DNA of 64,000 nucleotides from Marinomonas foliarum (lineage in GTDB: Bacteria > Pseudomonadota > Gammaproteobacteria > Pseudomonadales > Marinomonadaceae). Below, in pieces: positions 50,297 to 61,142 of this stretch (position 1 is its first letter; each line of letters begins with the position of its first letter). The notes beneath the pieces are model-generated. The model saw only the letters and a program-made list of their open reading frames with translations. It was not told the origin of the DNA and did no database searches. The position numbers and the translations under genes are program-made. The DNA lies in the NCBI RefSeq assembly GCF_003337275.1, contig NZ_QPJQ01000001.1:1-64000 (forward strand), given 5' to 3'.

Positions 50297-51859
50297 CTAT
50301 TGCAGGCGCTCTTCGTTGGAAATAGTTTGTTCCTGAAATGCTGTCATATTAATGTATTCAGGGCGAACATTAGGGATCGGATTCGCTTGTGAAAATAACT
50401 GTGAATGACTTTGGTTTTCAATAATTCGAACATGGGAACGCATCAACTCTCTTGGCTCTTTCACGCCACAAGAATGGGCAATCATGCCGATGCCATGCAA
50501 GAGCTCAGCAGCGTAATTTGCCACTCGCTCCGATTTTTCGGCTGCGACTAAACCCTGTTGTAAATCAGGATTGTGCGTCGTAATGCCTGTAGGGCAGGTA
50601 TTTTTATTACACTGTAATGCCTGAATACAGCCAAGAGAAAATAGAAAACCTCGCGCTGTCACAACAAAATCGGCGCCTGCGCTTAAAGCCCACGCCGCCT
50701 TACCAGGAACGATCAACTTGCCTGATGCAATAATTTTGATATATCGACGTAAACCATATGAGGTCACAATATTCACCACCGTAGGTAAACTCTCACGCAA
50801 ATGCATACCCACATAGTCCATTAAAGGTTGTGGAGCCGCTCCCGTACCACCATCAGAACTATCAATTGTGATAAAATCAGGACAATAGTCGATGCCTTTT
50901 TTATGTACTAGTTCACACAATGTTTCGAAGAATGAGAGATCACCAACCACCATTTTGAAACCAACTGGCTTAGAGGTTACTTTACGAACATGATGAACCA
51001 TATTAAGTAAGTCATCGATGGATTTTATGTCGATATGGCCATTGGGGCTGTTGGAATCCTGACCAACAGGAATACCACGAGTATGGGCAATTTCTTCTGT
51101 CACTTTCGTACCTGGCAACATACCGCCCTTACCTGGTTTCGCGCCTTGACTCATTTTGATTTCAAACATACGCACATTTTCATGCTCTGCCAAGCTCGCC
51201 AATTTCGTATCATCTAAATGACCTTCATGATTACGCACGCCATATTTTGCCGTACCAATCTGGAAGACCAAATCACAGCCACCTTCAAGATGATAAGGAG
51301 ATAACCCACCCTCCCCTGTATTCATCCAAATACCAGCCTTACGTGCACCTTTTGATAAAGCTTGTACAGCAGGCTTCGACAAGGCGCCAAAACTCATCCC
51401 AGAAATATTTACCACGGAACGAGTTCTATAGGGCTTTTTGGCAGTGTATTCACCAATACAAATCTCTTTCGGTTGTGCCGCATCTTCGTCTAAAGTTGGA
51501 AAGGCGCAATTCAAAAAGAAGATATCACCGGGGGTTTCAAGAGAGCGAGTCGACCCAAAGGCAATGGTGCTATCAACATTTTTCGCGGCACGATATGCCC
51601 AAGAGCGTTCTGCTCGATCGAACGGACGCTCTTCACGATCCATGGCAAAAAAGTATTGTCGAAAAAATTCACCCATATGCTCAAAAATATAGCGAAAACG
51701 CCCAACAACAGGGTAATTTCGTCTAATGGTATGAGACGTTTGATGTGTATCAACCCAATACATTACAGCTACAGAAACCGCAGCAACGAAAAGCAAAAAA
51801 ACAAACAGCAGTGCTCCCCAATGAATGGTCATCGTTGCTAATGAAGATAAGAAATCCAT
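50297..51859 (-). CDS. FMN-binding glutamate synthase-domain protein
   Basis: A 520-residue protein with an N-terminal membrane segment (about residues 13-33) and a GltS-type (beta/alpha)8 domain. MSFGALSKPAVQALSKGA, GEGGLSPYH, KMSQGAKPGKGGMLPG and TIDSSDGGTGAAPQPL are FMN and substrate regions of glutamate synthase. Three Cys that bind a 3Fe-4S cluster lie in GCIQALQCNKNTCPTG. The glutaminase domain is missing, as usual for this stand-alone family. Reaction unknown; it is probably an envelope-associated oxidoreductase. Confidence 0.88.
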   Translation of the reverse strand: MDFLSSLATMTIHWGALLFVFLLFVAAVSVAVMYWVDTHQTSHTIRRNYPVVGRFRYIFEHMGEFFRQYFFAMDREERPFDRAERSWAYRAAKNVDSTIAFGSTRSLETPGDIFFLNCAFPTLDEDAAQPKEICIGEYTAKKPYRTRSVVNISGMSFGALSKPAVQALSKGARKAGIWMNTGEGGLSPYHLEGGCDLVFQIGTAKYGVRNHEGHLDDTKLASLAEHENVRMFEIKMSQGAKPGKGGMLPGTKVTEEIAHTRGIPVGQDSNSPNGHIDIKSIDDLLNMVHHVRKVTSKPVGFKMVVGDLSFFETLCELVHKKGIDYCPDFITIDSSDGGTGAAPQPLMDYVGMHLRESLPTVVNIVTSYGLRRYIKIIASGKLIVPGKAAWALSAGADFVVTARGFLFSLGCIQALQCNKNTCPTGITTHNPDLQQGLVAAEKSERVANYAAELLHGIGMIAHSCGVKEPRELMRSHVRIIENQSHSQLFSQANPIPNVRPEYINMTAFQEQTISNEERLQ

Positions 51860-51928
51860 ACCAAGCCCTTAATATTAACAATAAGTTTATTTGGTTATAT
51901 TACGCTATAAAGAAGGGCCCTGTGTGCG

Positions 51929-54355
51929 TCAATCATGGACAAACTCAGCAATAAAGTCTTCTGGAGGGACTGGATGGCCAAAGTAATAACCCTGATAAAA
52001 GAAGCAACCTATTTCACGCAATCGATCGTAATGCACAAAGGTCTCTACACCTTCAGCCAAAACATTAATATTGAGTGCTTGTGCCATCGCGATAACCGCA
52101 TGAACAATTGCCTCATCACTTTTATCAGTCAATAAGTCTCTAACAAAGGATTGATCTATTTTCAGGCGGTCAATTGGCAAAGATTTCAGGTACTTCAAAG
52201 AAGAGTAACCTGTACCAAAATCATCAATGGAAAGATGAACACCTAAACACTTTATAGCGTGCATTTTTTCTAAAGATGAAGTCAGATCATTAAGAAGCAT
52301 ATTCTCTGTGATTTCTAGATCAACACAGCTTGCAGGAACCTCATGCTTCTCTAGCTGCTCCTTCAGCATGGGTAAAAAACCCGCCTGTTGAAACTGAATT
52401 GGACTGACGTTTATAGACATGCGCCAAGATGGATCCCATTTACCTTCTTTTAACCATATCGCGACTTGGGACAATGACTCATTTAAAACCCACTGGCCAA
52501 TTTCAACAATCAAACCAATTTCTTCAGCGACAGGTATAAATACGGCAGGAGAAATGAAGCCTTTCTGCTCATCTTTCCATCTAATCAACGCTTCCGCCCC
52601 AATTAACTGATTTTTATCATTCGTCTGTGGCTGATAATATAACTTAAACAATTTGGATTCGGTGGCATGATGAAGGGCTTTTTCCATTTCGAGTCGAGCA
52701 TCTGATACTGCTTGCATTTCTGTTTTATACAGCGCAAAAGTATTCCGTCCAGACTCTTTCGCTCGATATAACGCTGTATCAGCCTGCTTCAAAATAGCCT
52801 CTACTGAAGCACCATCACCATTAAAAATAGTCGCACCTAAACTTGCTGTAATATGCACTTCATGATGGCCAGCTTTCTTAACCTGCTGGCATGCATACAT
52901 TATGCTTCTAACAAATTTATTAACGGCTTTTTCTACCTGTACTTCATTGTCACCGAGATGCACCAACAAGAAAGCAAATTCATCCCCACCCATGCGGACA
53001 AATACAATATTATCGTCAATAAGAGAATCCAGTTGCGACGCCACACAACAAAGTAATTGATCACCAACATTGTGGCCAAGAGAGTCATTAATAGTCTTGA
53101 ATCTATCGAGGTCCATAAAAACAACAGCTGAATGACTGCTTGAATTTGTTCCTCGCGAGCTTTTTAACACGTCACAAAGTTTGTCTGATAAATATTGGCG
53201 ATTAGGCAAACTCGTTACTGAATCATAATAAGCCAGTCGATGGATATGGGCCTCTGCATCTTTCCGCTCAGAAACATCACGTACCAAGAGTATTGTCTCG
53301 ACCTTACTTTGAACTCGATATTTCGCCATACGTATTTCTACAGGTAATTCAACACCTTGGATTTGATATCTAGCCTCTACCGTTAGAGGGGTATCAAGGT
53401 TTAAATTCTGTAGAACGTCAAGAAACTCTACCCATGACGATGGGGTGTGCAATGCCTCCAACGAGTGTGATTTAAGCTCGATAGCACTCTTTTTAAGCAT
53501 AAGTTCTGCCGTTAGATTAACTAAAGTAATCTTGTTGCTGTCATCTAGTAACAGAATACCATCGGCGGCGTGCTCAATCATGGCTTTGGTATGACTATCA
53601 CTGCGCTCTAAATCACTCAAGGCTGTATTAAGTTTTTTCCATAGGGATGCAAAAGTAGCGTGTAAATTGCCTAACTCATCTAACTTATGGTGTCGGTGAA
53701 AGGATTTTGGCAACGGAATATCGTCATTATGGCCAACATGCGATAAGGATTCTGTTAAACGCATAAGAGGATAAGTGACTAGAAAATAAAACACTAAAGA
53801 AAGCAGAGAGGCTAATAACAAATCTTTGAACAGATTGTAGACTAAAATAGAAAGTTGTTCTTTGAAAATTCTATCTAATAAATAACGTTTTTCTGGCCAG
53901 AGATATAAATATCCAGCATCAAAATCAGGCGTTTCTAAATGCAGCTTTCGCTCGTAATTTTGTAGATCGAGTAAGAAAAAATCAGTGAAAAATTTCGGCA
54001 CCGAAAAATCACGTTTGGCACCAGTGGCTTCAACAAAAATATTCCCTGATTCATCTCTGACTTCTAAATGAGAAATAGTAGGACTAAACAGCAAACCATC
54101 AACCTGTTGTTGAGCAAAATCAACATCTAAACGAAAAACCGCTTCAGATAGTGGCTTTTCAACAACAGCGAGTAATTCTTCGAAGTCTTGATTTATCTCG
54201 GCCTTTTGGTCGCTAATTCCTTCAAAGAACTGAAAACCACTGCTGACTAAGCTTAGAACAATTGCGAGAACTAACGTTAAAAACGCTTGTTTAATAAATA
54301 GAGATCTCGAAAAAACAACTCCCATCTTCACTCGCTTATATTCTTCGGAATTCAT
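51929..54355 (-). CDS. membrane-bound GGDEF-EAL protein with PAS domain
   Basis: An 808-residue c-di-GMP enzyme. TM1 is near residues 19-40, followed by a periplasmic domain of about 130 residues and TM2 near 175-195. A HAMP-like region, a PAS domain (about 255-370), GGDEF near 455 (RMGGDEFAFLL, motif intact) and EAL near 585 (GAEALIRWK) follow. Catalytic EAL motifs INVSPIQF, ITENMLL, DDFGTGYSS and LAEGVE are kept, so both activities look possible. No RxxD inhibitory site is seen before GGDEF. Confidence 0.93.
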   Translation of the reverse strand: MNSEEYKRVKMGVVFSRSLFIKQAFLTLVLAIVLSLVSSGFQFFEGISDQKAEINQDFEELLAVVEKPLSEAVFRLDVDFAQQQVDGLLFSPTISHLEVRDESGNIFVEATGAKRDFSVPKFFTDFFLLDLQNYERKLHLETPDFDAGYLYLWPEKRYLLDRIFKEQLSILVYNLFKDLLLASLLSLVFYFLVTYPLMRLTESLSHVGHNDDIPLPKSFHRHHKLDELGNLHATFASLWKKLNTALSDLERSDSHTKAMIEHAADGILLLDDSNKITLVNLTAELMLKKSAIELKSHSLEALHTPSSWVEFLDVLQNLNLDTPLTVEARYQIQGVELPVEIRMAKYRVQSKVETILLVRDVSERKDAEAHIHRLAYYDSVTSLPNRQYLSDKLCDVLKSSRGTNSSSHSAVVFMDLDRFKTINDSLGHNVGDQLLCCVASQLDSLIDDNIVFVRMGGDEFAFLLVHLGDNEVQVEKAVNKFVRSIMYACQQVKKAGHHEVHITASLGATIFNGDGASVEAILKQADTALYRAKESGRNTFALYKTEMQAVSDARLEMEKALHHATESKLFKLYYQPQTNDKNQLIGAEALIRWKDEQKGFISPAVFIPVAEEIGLIVEIGQWVLNESLSQVAIWLKEGKWDPSWRMSINVSPIQFQQAGFLPMLKEQLEKHEVPASCVDLEITENMLLNDLTSSLEKMHAIKCLGVHLSIDDFGTGYSSLKYLKSLPIDRLKIDQSFVRDLLTDKSDEAIVHAVIAMAQALNINVLAEGVETFVHYDRLREIGCFFYQGYYFGHPVPPEDFIAEFVHD

Positions 54356-54567
54356 TATTATGCTACTTGCACAATCCCCACATCCATAAACTTAAGCACA
54401 AACTAGGCCAGTGCGACACGCAAGACTCGTAAGATAAAGACCTACAACTTACTCTTTTATAAGACTGACATTTTCTGAGCAATGACACAAGAACCTATAA
54501 AAAACTCTTATGAGGGCTATGATCTAAGTCATAACTTACTAACAAAGACTCCAAAGAACCTCATAAA

Positions 54568-54598
54568 AAAAGCCAGTATGTTTATCACACTGGCTTTT
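54568..54598 (-). terminator. terminator after phoX
   Basis: A 10-bp stem (54568-54577 with 54589-54598, AAAGCCAGT core) is followed on the minus strand by a T-run. Confidence 0.8.
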
Positions 54599-54630
54599 AA
54601 AATAGCGAAACTTACTTATAAAGCAAAAAC

Positions 54631-56532
54631 TTAACCTATAACAGCACCGTCTTCACGTGATATAGCAATCACACTAGAGCGTGGAACTGAGCGCCCACCG
54701 TCAGGCCAATGTGAATTACCACCTTCACCCGGATGCTGAATACTAATAAACATAGTTGTCTTAGCTGCATTCCAAGCTAAGCCGGTAATCTCTGATTCCT
54801 TTGGCCCAACTAGAAAACGACGAATTTCTCCCGTATCAGGATCTCCAACCAACATCTGATTATTGCCTTGCCCTTGGAAATCTTTTTCGTTTGAGTAGTT
54901 ACCGTCTGTCTGGATCCACAAAAGACCTTTAGAATCAAACTTCAGACCATCTGGTGAGTTAAACATATTGTCTTGATTAATGTTCTGAGATCCGGCATTG
55001 GCATCATCAAAAACTGCTGGATTACCCGCCAAAACAAACAAGTCCCACTTAAACTCAGTGTGAGTATGATCAGAGTCCATTGGCATCCAACGAACAATCT
55101 GACCAAAATTGTTTTTTACTCTTGGGTTTGGGCCACCAGCAGGCGTTTCATCACCACCTGCATTAGGCTTAACACCACGGTTTTTGTTATTCGTCAATGA
55201 GCAGTAAACTTCTGCTTTATGTGGATGAGCCGCAACCCACTCTGGACGGTCCATCGTTGTAGCACCTACTTTCGAAGCCGCCATACGAGTGTGAATGGAG
55301 ATTTCTGCCTCTGTCATACCTGTAGTTTTAGGTGTCAACGCTAACCACTCACCGCGATTATTATCATGAAATTTGGCAACATATAACGTACCTTCTTCAA
55401 GCAAATCACGGTTATTACCACCAGCCAAATATTTATGCTTCGAGATAAAACGATATAAAAATTCGCCACGCTCGTCATCGCCAAGGTAGACAACAACATG
55501 GCCATTCGGCGCAATAGTTAACTCTGCGTTTTCGTGTTTAAAACGACCAAGTGCCGTACGTTTTTTCGGGCGAGAAGTCGGATCCAGCGGATCGATTTCA
55601 ACAATATAACCAAAGCGGTTTGGCTCGTTTGGTTCTTTAACAAGATCAAAACGATCATCAGCCATCGCCCAATTATAACGGCCTTCCGTACTCATGCCAT
55701 AACGTTTAAATGCTTCTGACATTTTGTAATCTTTATCATTGGCTGTGAAGTAGCCATTAAAATTCTCTTCACATGTCAAATAAGTACCCCATGGTGTTTG
55801 TCCATTACCACAGTTATTCCAAGTTCCTTTTGCGACTAAGCCTTTCGGGTCTTCTGATGTCTGCATCCATTTGTGACCACGAGCAGGGCCTGTGATATCC
55901 ATTTCTGTATCCGCTGTAATACGGCGATTATAAGGAGAGTCCTGAACAATCCCCCATTTTCCGCCACGCTCTGCAACTTCTATTATGGACACACCATGAG
56001 CAGCTTTGTTTTTACGTACGTCATCAGCATTGGCAGGCATACCATCGGTACGATTAGCATGAAGAGTATCGCCATTCGTGTATTCATTGTTGATGGCCAT
56101 GATCTGCTTACCATCCTTAGAGAAAAACGCCATGCCATCATTATGATCGCCAAACGCTAACTCTTGAGAAGCACCAGTACCACCCGTCGTCGCGTTAAAC
56201 GCTGGAGCATTGCTGAATAATGGATCTCCCCAAGAAGCCAAAACTTCCCACTTATAACCTTCAGGTACCGTTACAGTATCCAATGTATTAGCGCCAACCA
56301 TACTAAACGCTAGACGTGATTCTTTACTTCCTGCGGCAAGCGCTTTACTGGCTGAGAATGCAGTTGATCCCATTACAAATGCGCCAGCACCGACCGCAGC
56401 ACCACCACCTAAAAAGCCACGGCGTGACACCATTTTATTGGCTACTTCCTCAAACTCAACGACCTCAGGAGCTGGACGTACCAATTCATCTAACTCATCA
56501 AAACCTAGCTTCACATTATTTTTAGTCTTCAT
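54631..56532 (-). CDS. phoX: PhoX-type alkaline phosphatase (Tat-exported)
   Basis: A 633-residue protein of the PhoX/DUF839 family, calcium- and iron-dependent phosphatases that release phosphate from organic esters outside the cytoplasm. A Tat signal contains SRRGFLGGGAAVG (Arg 37-38) after a polar N-terminus. Family blocks include GTWNNCGNGQTPWGTYLTCEENFNGYF with the metal-site Cys and Glu, GRFKHENAE and SPDGLKFDSKGLLWIQTDG. A Pho box stands upstream, supporting phosphate control. It is typical of marine bacteria. Confidence 0.92.
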   Translation of the reverse strand: MKTKNNVKLGFDELDELVRPAPEVVEFEEVANKMVSRRGFLGGGAAVGAGAFVMGSTAFSASKALAAGSKESRLAFSMVGANTLDTVTVPEGYKWEVLASWGDPLFSNAPAFNATTGGTGASQELAFGDHNDGMAFFSKDGKQIMAINNEYTNGDTLHANRTDGMPANADDVRKNKAAHGVSIIEVAERGGKWGIVQDSPYNRRITADTEMDITGPARGHKWMQTSEDPKGLVAKGTWNNCGNGQTPWGTYLTCEENFNGYFTANDKDYKMSEAFKRYGMSTEGRYNWAMADDRFDLVKEPNEPNRFGYIVEIDPLDPTSRPKKRTALGRFKHENAELTIAPNGHVVVYLGDDERGEFLYRFISKHKYLAGGNNRDLLEEGTLYVAKFHDNNRGEWLALTPKTTGMTEAEISIHTRMAASKVGATTMDRPEWVAAHPHKAEVYCSLTNNKNRGVKPNAGGDETPAGGPNPRVKNNFGQIVRWMPMDSDHTHTEFKWDLFVLAGNPAVFDDANAGSQNINQDNMFNSPDGLKFDSKGLLWIQTDGNYSNEKDFQGQGNNQMLVGDPDTGEIRRFLVGPKESEITGLAWNAAKTTMFISIQHPGEGGNSHWPDGGRSVPRSSVIAISREDGAVIG

Positions 56533-56659
56533 AACACTGCCCTATTAATTATTAAAAATTAGCCATTATTGAGATTGCACCAAGGCAAAATTTTTTATGA
56601 GTTTCAAATGCTGACCTTCCCTCTGGCAGGGAGATTAGAAAGTAACTTACCGAGAAAAG

Positions 56660-56677
56660 ATGACATGAAAATGACAG
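56660..56677 (-). promoter_or_regulatory. Pho box upstream of phoX
   Basis: On the minus strand the sequence CTGTCATTTTCATGTCAT has two 7-bp PhoB repeats separated by 4 bp, nearly matching the E. coli consensus. About 10 bp downstream stands TAAGTT as a possible -10, the usual spacing when a Pho box replaces the -35. The distance to the phoX start is about 128 bp. Confidence 0.75.
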
Positions 56678-56787
56678 TGACGAGACATTGTGCTTATATT
56701 AATCAGTACGATGAGTAAAACATGTGCTATACAAGAAATATTGCGACTCCCCAAATAACAAAAACAACATGAATAAAGGGTGAAGTT

Positions 56788-58425
56788 ATGATTAATACTC
56801 TGCGAAACATACCAATCCGCTTAAGACTAACTAGCTTGGTCATTTTCTTTTCATTAGGTCTTTTGTTTGTGATTTATTTGTCCCTTACGGTCAACAAACA
56901 ATCATTACTCGATGAAAAATATGCACAAACCAAACATGTTGTCGAAACTGCCACTGGCGTATTTAGTTATTTTCATAAGCTAGAGCAATCCGGAGATCTT
57001 AGCCGTTCTGACGCACAGCACTATGCTATGGAAATAATCAAAAATACTCGTTATGCGACGTCCGAATACTTCTGGATCAACGATTACGATGCAAAAATGG
57101 TTATGCACTCCGTAAATTCGGCATTGGATGGGAAGGATTTGTCAAACCTTGAAGACCCTAATGGCAAAAAACTTTTTTCCGAATTTACAAAAATAGTAAA
57201 AGCCCAAGAAGCCGGGTTCGTTGACTACCTCTGGCCTAAACCAGGTAGCGAGCTTCCTGTTGAAAAAATATCATATGTTCAGGGCTTCAAGCCTTGGGGT
57301 TGGATTATTGGATCTGGTATCTATCTTGATGAAGTCAACTCTCAGTATCTAAAAGAAGTCATGCGTCTTGGTATTATCAGCATAAGCATTATTCTTACCG
57401 CCTTGTTCTTATCCTTTTTAATCGTACGTTCAATCCTACAACCTATAGGGCAAATTCAAGCTGTTTTACACAACATATCAGATGGCGATGGTGACTTGAA
57501 AACACGTTTACCTGAATCGGGAAAGGACCAGCTGACTTTGATTGCCACTCACTACAATAGCTTTGTGGATCGTCTCTCCGAGACTTTAGGTAAGGCAGTT
57601 TCACTCAACCAAGAAGTAGAGCAAAAAAGCCAAGAACTGAAAAATGTTGCAGCCAAAACACAAGCAATTACTCAGCAACGTGAAGGTATGTTTGCGCAAA
57701 TGGCAGAAACAATAAAAGAAGTCGACGAGTTTAAAAATGAAGTCACTAACAGTACCCAAACCACTCTCATTTCAGCACAAAATACTGCCGAAAAAACCCA
57801 AACAGGGCAAACCTCAATTAACCAAACCGTTGAGTCACTTGAAAAGCTGTCACACGAATTAGAGTCCGGTTTAAATTCAGTGGTTCAATTAGCAGAACAA
57901 TCACAGACTATTGGTTCCGTATTAGATGTTATAAGCGCCATTGCAGAACAAACCAACTTATTGGCACTCAACGCAGCCATTGAAGCGGCACGAGCCGGTG
58001 AGCAAGGCCGTGGATTTGCTGTTGTCGCAGATGAGGTACGGGGGTTAGCAAGCCGCACACAAGCCTCTACCGACGAAATACAACACATGATTAACAAATT
58101 ACAAAGCGGGGCAAAAGAAGCTGAAACCCGCATTACTGCAAGTCATCAGCAATCACAAAGAACCACTGAAGAAATCACCTTAACCACACAATACCTTCAA
58201 GATATTGCCGTTTCAGTGGACGACATAAATAAAGCCAGCAGAACAGTCATTGAAAGCGTCAACATGCAAAGTGATGCAGTCCAGAGACTAAACAGCCTTA
58301 ATGAAAAAGTTGCTGAGCTTTCAGCACAGGCAGGGTTGCAGGTTAAACAAAACAATGAGACCAGCGAGTCATTAGCAAAAACAGCTAAAGAGACCCAAAA
58401 GATAATGTCGATATTTAAGCTTTAA
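56788..58425 (+). CDS. Cache-domain methyl-accepting chemotaxis protein
   Basis: A 545-residue receptor. TM1 is near 11-30, and a periplasmic single Cache domain covers about 40-185 ([40 protein letters not shown]). TM2 is near 190-212, then HAMP and a signalling domain with hairpin tip near 391 ([24 protein letters not shown]). AAGGGTGAAG precedes the ATG. sCache receptors often sense organic acids; the ligand here is unknown. Divergent from phoX. Confidence 0.93.
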   Translation: MINTLRNIPIRLRLTSLVIFFSLGLLFVIYLSLTVNKQSLLDEKYAQTKHVVETATGVFSYFHKLEQSGDLSRSDAQHYAMEIIKNTRYATSEYFWINDYDAKMVMHSVNSALDGKDLSNLEDPNGKKLFSEFTKIVKAQEAGFVDYLWPKPGSELPVEKISYVQGFKPWGWIIGSGIYLDEVNSQYLKEVMRLGIISISIILTALFLSFLIVRSILQPIGQIQAVLHNISDGDGDLKTRLPESGKDQLTLIATHYNSFVDRLSETLGKAVSLNQEVEQKSQELKNVAAKTQAITQQREGMFAQMAETIKEVDEFKNEVTNSTQTTLISAQNTAEKTQTGQTSINQTVESLEKLSHELESGLNSVVQLAEQSQTIGSVLDVISAIAEQTNLLALNAAIEAARAGEQGRGFAVVADEVRGLASRTQASTDEIQHMINKLQSGAKEAETRITASHQQSQRTTEEITLTTQYLQDIAVSVDDINKASRTVIESVNMQSDAVQRLNSLNEKVAELSAQAGLQVKQNNETSESLAKTAKETQKIMSIFKL

Positions 58426-58436
58426 AGGCATCTTTG

Positions 58437-58470
58437 AAAACAGCCAATGAGTATATTTTCTGGCTGTTTT
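58437..58470. terminator. terminator after the chemoreceptor gene
   Basis: A 10-bp stem (58437-58446 with 58461-58470, AACAGCCA) is followed by T residues, between convergent genes. Confidence 0.75.
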
Positions 58471-58471
58471 T

Positions 58472-58864
58472 CTAGAAAATCATATCACCGTACAAAGCGG
58501 GTTTCCCATACCGGACTTCCAAGCCCTCTCGAACGGACTTTTTTAACTTCCTAACAACCAAACTGTATGAATGATCGATTTGCCTTTGGATCTCCCCCAT
58601 TGGCAAATCGCCAGACAATACAACTGAATTCCAATGTCGCTTATTCATATGATAAGCAGGAATAACATCAGAGAAAATATCGCGTAATTCAATAGCATGA
58701 TCCGGGGTGCACTTAAGGTTCAAGAGCGGCGATCCTTGCTTCTTTATCAATAAAGCAAACATCTTACCTTGCACTTTAAAGACGGCAGTATAATCATCAA
58801 ATGGGTAATACTCTTCAGCCTCGGGCTTAGAAAGCAGATATTTTTTAAGTGTTGTTGAGTCCAA
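58472..58864 (-). CDS. MmcQ/YjbR-family protein
   Basis: A 130-residue protein of the MmcQ/YjbR family (CyaY-like fold). DDYTAVFKVQGKMFALL, LLNLKCTPDHAIELR and YHMNKRHWNSVVLSGDLP are family blocks. Members are described as DNA-binding-like, but the biological role is unclear. The start is TTG at 58864 with GGGAG 5 nt upstream; no ATG lies close. It is transcribed alone. Confidence 0.87.
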   Translation of the reverse strand: MDSTTLKKYLLSKPEAEEYYPFDDYTAVFKVQGKMFALLIKKQGSPLLNLKCTPDHAIELRDIFSDVIPAYHMNKRHWNSVVLSGDLPMGEIQRQIDHSYSLVVRKLKKSVREGLEVRYGKPALYGDMIF

Positions 58865-58910
58865 AATAGCTCCCTTTCAAGGTTTAAAACTGTTATCAGT
58901 ATAAAACAAA

Positions 58911-58943
58911 AAAGCCGTTTACTGGATGTCAGTAAACGGCTTT
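58911..58943 (-). terminator. terminator after ybiT
   Basis: A 13-bp perfect stem (58911-58923 with 58931-58943, AGCCGTTTACT) has T-rich flanks on the minus strand. Confidence 0.85.
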
Positions 58944-58967
58944 ATATAGAAGGATACTTAAGCAAGC

Positions 58968-60551
58968 TCAGCCCTGATGAGCAAGGTACTCGTCGTAAGT
59001 GCCTTGGAAATCAATAACCTTTTGCCCTTTGATTTCAATCACTCGATTCGCCAACGATGATACAAACGCCCTGTCATGACTAACAAAAATCAGCGTGCCG
59101 TCAAAGTCGAGTAACGCATTATTTAATGCCTCAATGGCTTCCATGTCCATGTGGTTAGTTGGCTCATCCATCACTAAGACATTTAGATCCATCATCATCA
59201 ACTTACCAAACAGCAAGCGGTTCTTCTCACCACCAGAACAAACTCGTACTTTTTTATTGAAGTCATCCGCGGTAAACAGCAAACGCCCCAACATAGCACG
59301 AACTTTTAAATCATCATGTTTTACTGTACGCCATTTCGACATCCAGTCAAACAAGGTTAAATCGCAATCAAAGTCTTCTGTACTGTCTTGCGGGCAATAA
59401 CCAATAACGGCATTTTCAGCCCATTTAATCTCACCTTGCTTGGCTTCTAGTTCATTCATCAAGCAACGCAAGAAAGTCGTTTTACCGGCACCGTTTTCAC
59501 CGATAATCGCCAATCGAGAGCCAGCTTCTAAAATCATATTACCGCCAGAAAATAGCAGTTCATCATAACCATGGCCTAAATCTTCTAAGATCAAAGCATG
59601 ACGGTGAAGTTTTTTATCTTGCTTAAAAGTTAGCGAAGGCGTCATACGGCTAGACTGTTTTACTTCTGACAGTTCAATTTTTTCTAGTTTTTTCGCACGA
59701 GAACTGGCTTGTTTTGCCTTAGATGCGTTGGCTGAGAAACGGTTAACGAAAGCTTGAAGATCGTCCATTTCTGCACTTTTCTTCGCGTTTTCAATTAATA
59801 ATTGCTCGCGAATCAAAGACGAGGCTTCCATGAAGTATTCATAGTTACCTGGGTAAATACGCAACTCACCAAAGTCTATGTCCGCCATGTGAGTACACAC
59901 AGAATTCAAAAAGTGGCGGTCGTGGGAAATAATGATCATGGTGCACTTACGCTGGTTCAGTACGCCAGCCAACCAGTTAATGGTATGAATATCCAAGTTG
60001 TTGGTAGGTTCGTCCAACAGCAAAATATCGGGATTAGCAAACAAGGCTTGCGCTAACAAGACCCGAAGCTTCCAACCCGGCGCCACTTGGCTCATTAGAC
60101 CAAAATGAAATTCTTCTTCGATGCCCGCTTCCAACAAGATATCACCAGCGCGGCTTTCAGCACTATAGCCATCCATCTCGGCAAATTCTGCTTCTAGCTC
60201 GCCAGCTCGCATGCCATCTTCTTCACTCATTTCTGGCTTAGAGTAAATAGCATCACGCTCTTGTTTTACTTTCCACAACGCCACATCGCCCATGATCACG
60301 GCGTCAACTACAGAGTATTCTTCGAACGCAAACTGGTCCTGACTTAAGGTACCAACTTTTTCACCCGGTGTGATAGACACATTACCTGACGTTGGCGTCA
60401 GCGCCCCACTCAGAATTTTCATGAAAGTAGACTTGCCACACCCGTTGGCGCCAATTAGGCCATAACGATTACCGTTGCCAAATTTCGCTGAGATGTTTTC
60501 AAATAATGGCGTTGCGCCAAACTGCATAGTGATATTAGCCGTGGAGATCAA
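58968..60551 (-). CDS. ybiT: YbiT, ABC-F translation factor
   Basis: A 527-residue soluble ABC-F protein (E. coli YbiT 530) with two ATPase domains and no membrane part. Walker A motifs are GANGCGKST near 34 and GENGAGKTT near 352. The signatures are [15 protein letters not shown] and [12 protein letters not shown], and Walker B motifs are [12 protein letters not shown] and [12 protein letters not shown]. The linker [28 protein letters not shown] is typical. ABC-F proteins act at the ribosomal E site. The start is TTG with AGGA 7 nt upstream; [12 protein letters not shown] aligns with YbiT residue 1. Confidence 0.94.
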   Translation of the reverse strand: MISTANITMQFGATPLFENISAKFGNGNRYGLIGANGCGKSTFMKILSGALTPTSGNVSITPGEKVGTLSQDQFAFEEYSVVDAVIMGDVALWKVKQERDAIYSKPEMSEEDGMRAGELEAEFAEMDGYSAESRAGDILLEAGIEEEFHFGLMSQVAPGWKLRVLLAQALFANPDILLLDEPTNNLDIHTINWLAGVLNQRKCTMIIISHDRHFLNSVCTHMADIDFGELRIYPGNYEYFMEASSLIREQLLIENAKKSAEMDDLQAFVNRFSANASKAKQASSRAKKLEKIELSEVKQSSRMTPSLTFKQDKKLHRHALILEDLGHGYDELLFSGGNMILEAGSRLAIIGENGAGKTTFLRCLMNELEAKQGEIKWAENAVIGYCPQDSTEDFDCDLTLFDWMSKWRTVKHDDLKVRAMLGRLLFTADDFNKKVRVCSGGEKNRLLFGKLMMMDLNVLVMDEPTNHMDMEAIEALNNALLDFDGTLIFVSHDRAFVSSLANRVIEIKGQKVIDFQGTYDEYLAHQG

Positions 60552-60722
60552 AAGAAAGTCCTGAAAAAAGAAAATAGAAAGCCGTTTAAATTTGCCACTA
60601 AGTCAGCGTACAAAATATAAACATAAAGGTGGGCGAATATAGTGATTTATGGGGATAAAGTCGAGGGATTAGGTGGTTTTTTACCAAACTAGTTTAAGAA
60701 AGCGTTAAAGAAGACAAGATCT

Positions 60723-61139
60723 CTATACTTTGCTCTTACTTGGAAAGACGTCTTCTATATCCTGATCGGTTTTTACAACACCGCTGTCAGGTATATTCTC
60801 AGTTGGGTCTGACGTTTTTGGGGCATCTTCTGCCCGCTCTGAGTCTTCCGGCTTTGGGTTTGGGGGTTCAGCAGTCATGTAAGCACTCGCTTGAGAGATC
60901 AAAAAGCTTAATACATCTCGACTCGCACCATTTAATAGATTTTTTCTCGCTTTTCGAGTGATATCCAGCTGAGTACTAGCGCCTAAGACAAAACTGGCAA
61001 GTAAACCTGTTGGACTGGTTGCTTTATCGAGTAGATTATCAACTGCTTTATCACGAGAGGCCTTGGCACGTTTTTCCAAGATTTGAGTACGAAAGTATAA
61101 ACGTTCTCTTTGCTGACGCATTCGCTTTAGGCCGAACAT
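60723..61139 (-). CDS. YqjK-like protein
   Basis: A 138-residue protein. A basic helical start (LKRMRQQRERLYFRTQILEKRAKASRDKAV) resembles YqjK, then comes a moderately hydrophobic stretch (ATSPTGLLASFVLGAST) and an acidic Pro-rich tail. It is the third gene after yqjD- and yqjE-like genes, starting 4 nt after the yqjE-like stop codon. The call rests on gene order and general character more than on strong similarity. Confidence 0.6.
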   Translation of the reverse strand: MFGLKRMRQQRERLYFRTQILEKRAKASRDKAVDNLLDKATSPTGLLASFVLGASTQLDITRKARKNLLNGASRDVLSFLISQASAYMTAEPPNPKPEDSERAEDAPKTSDPTENIPDSGVVKTDQDIEDVFPSKSKV

Positions 61140-61142
61140 ATA

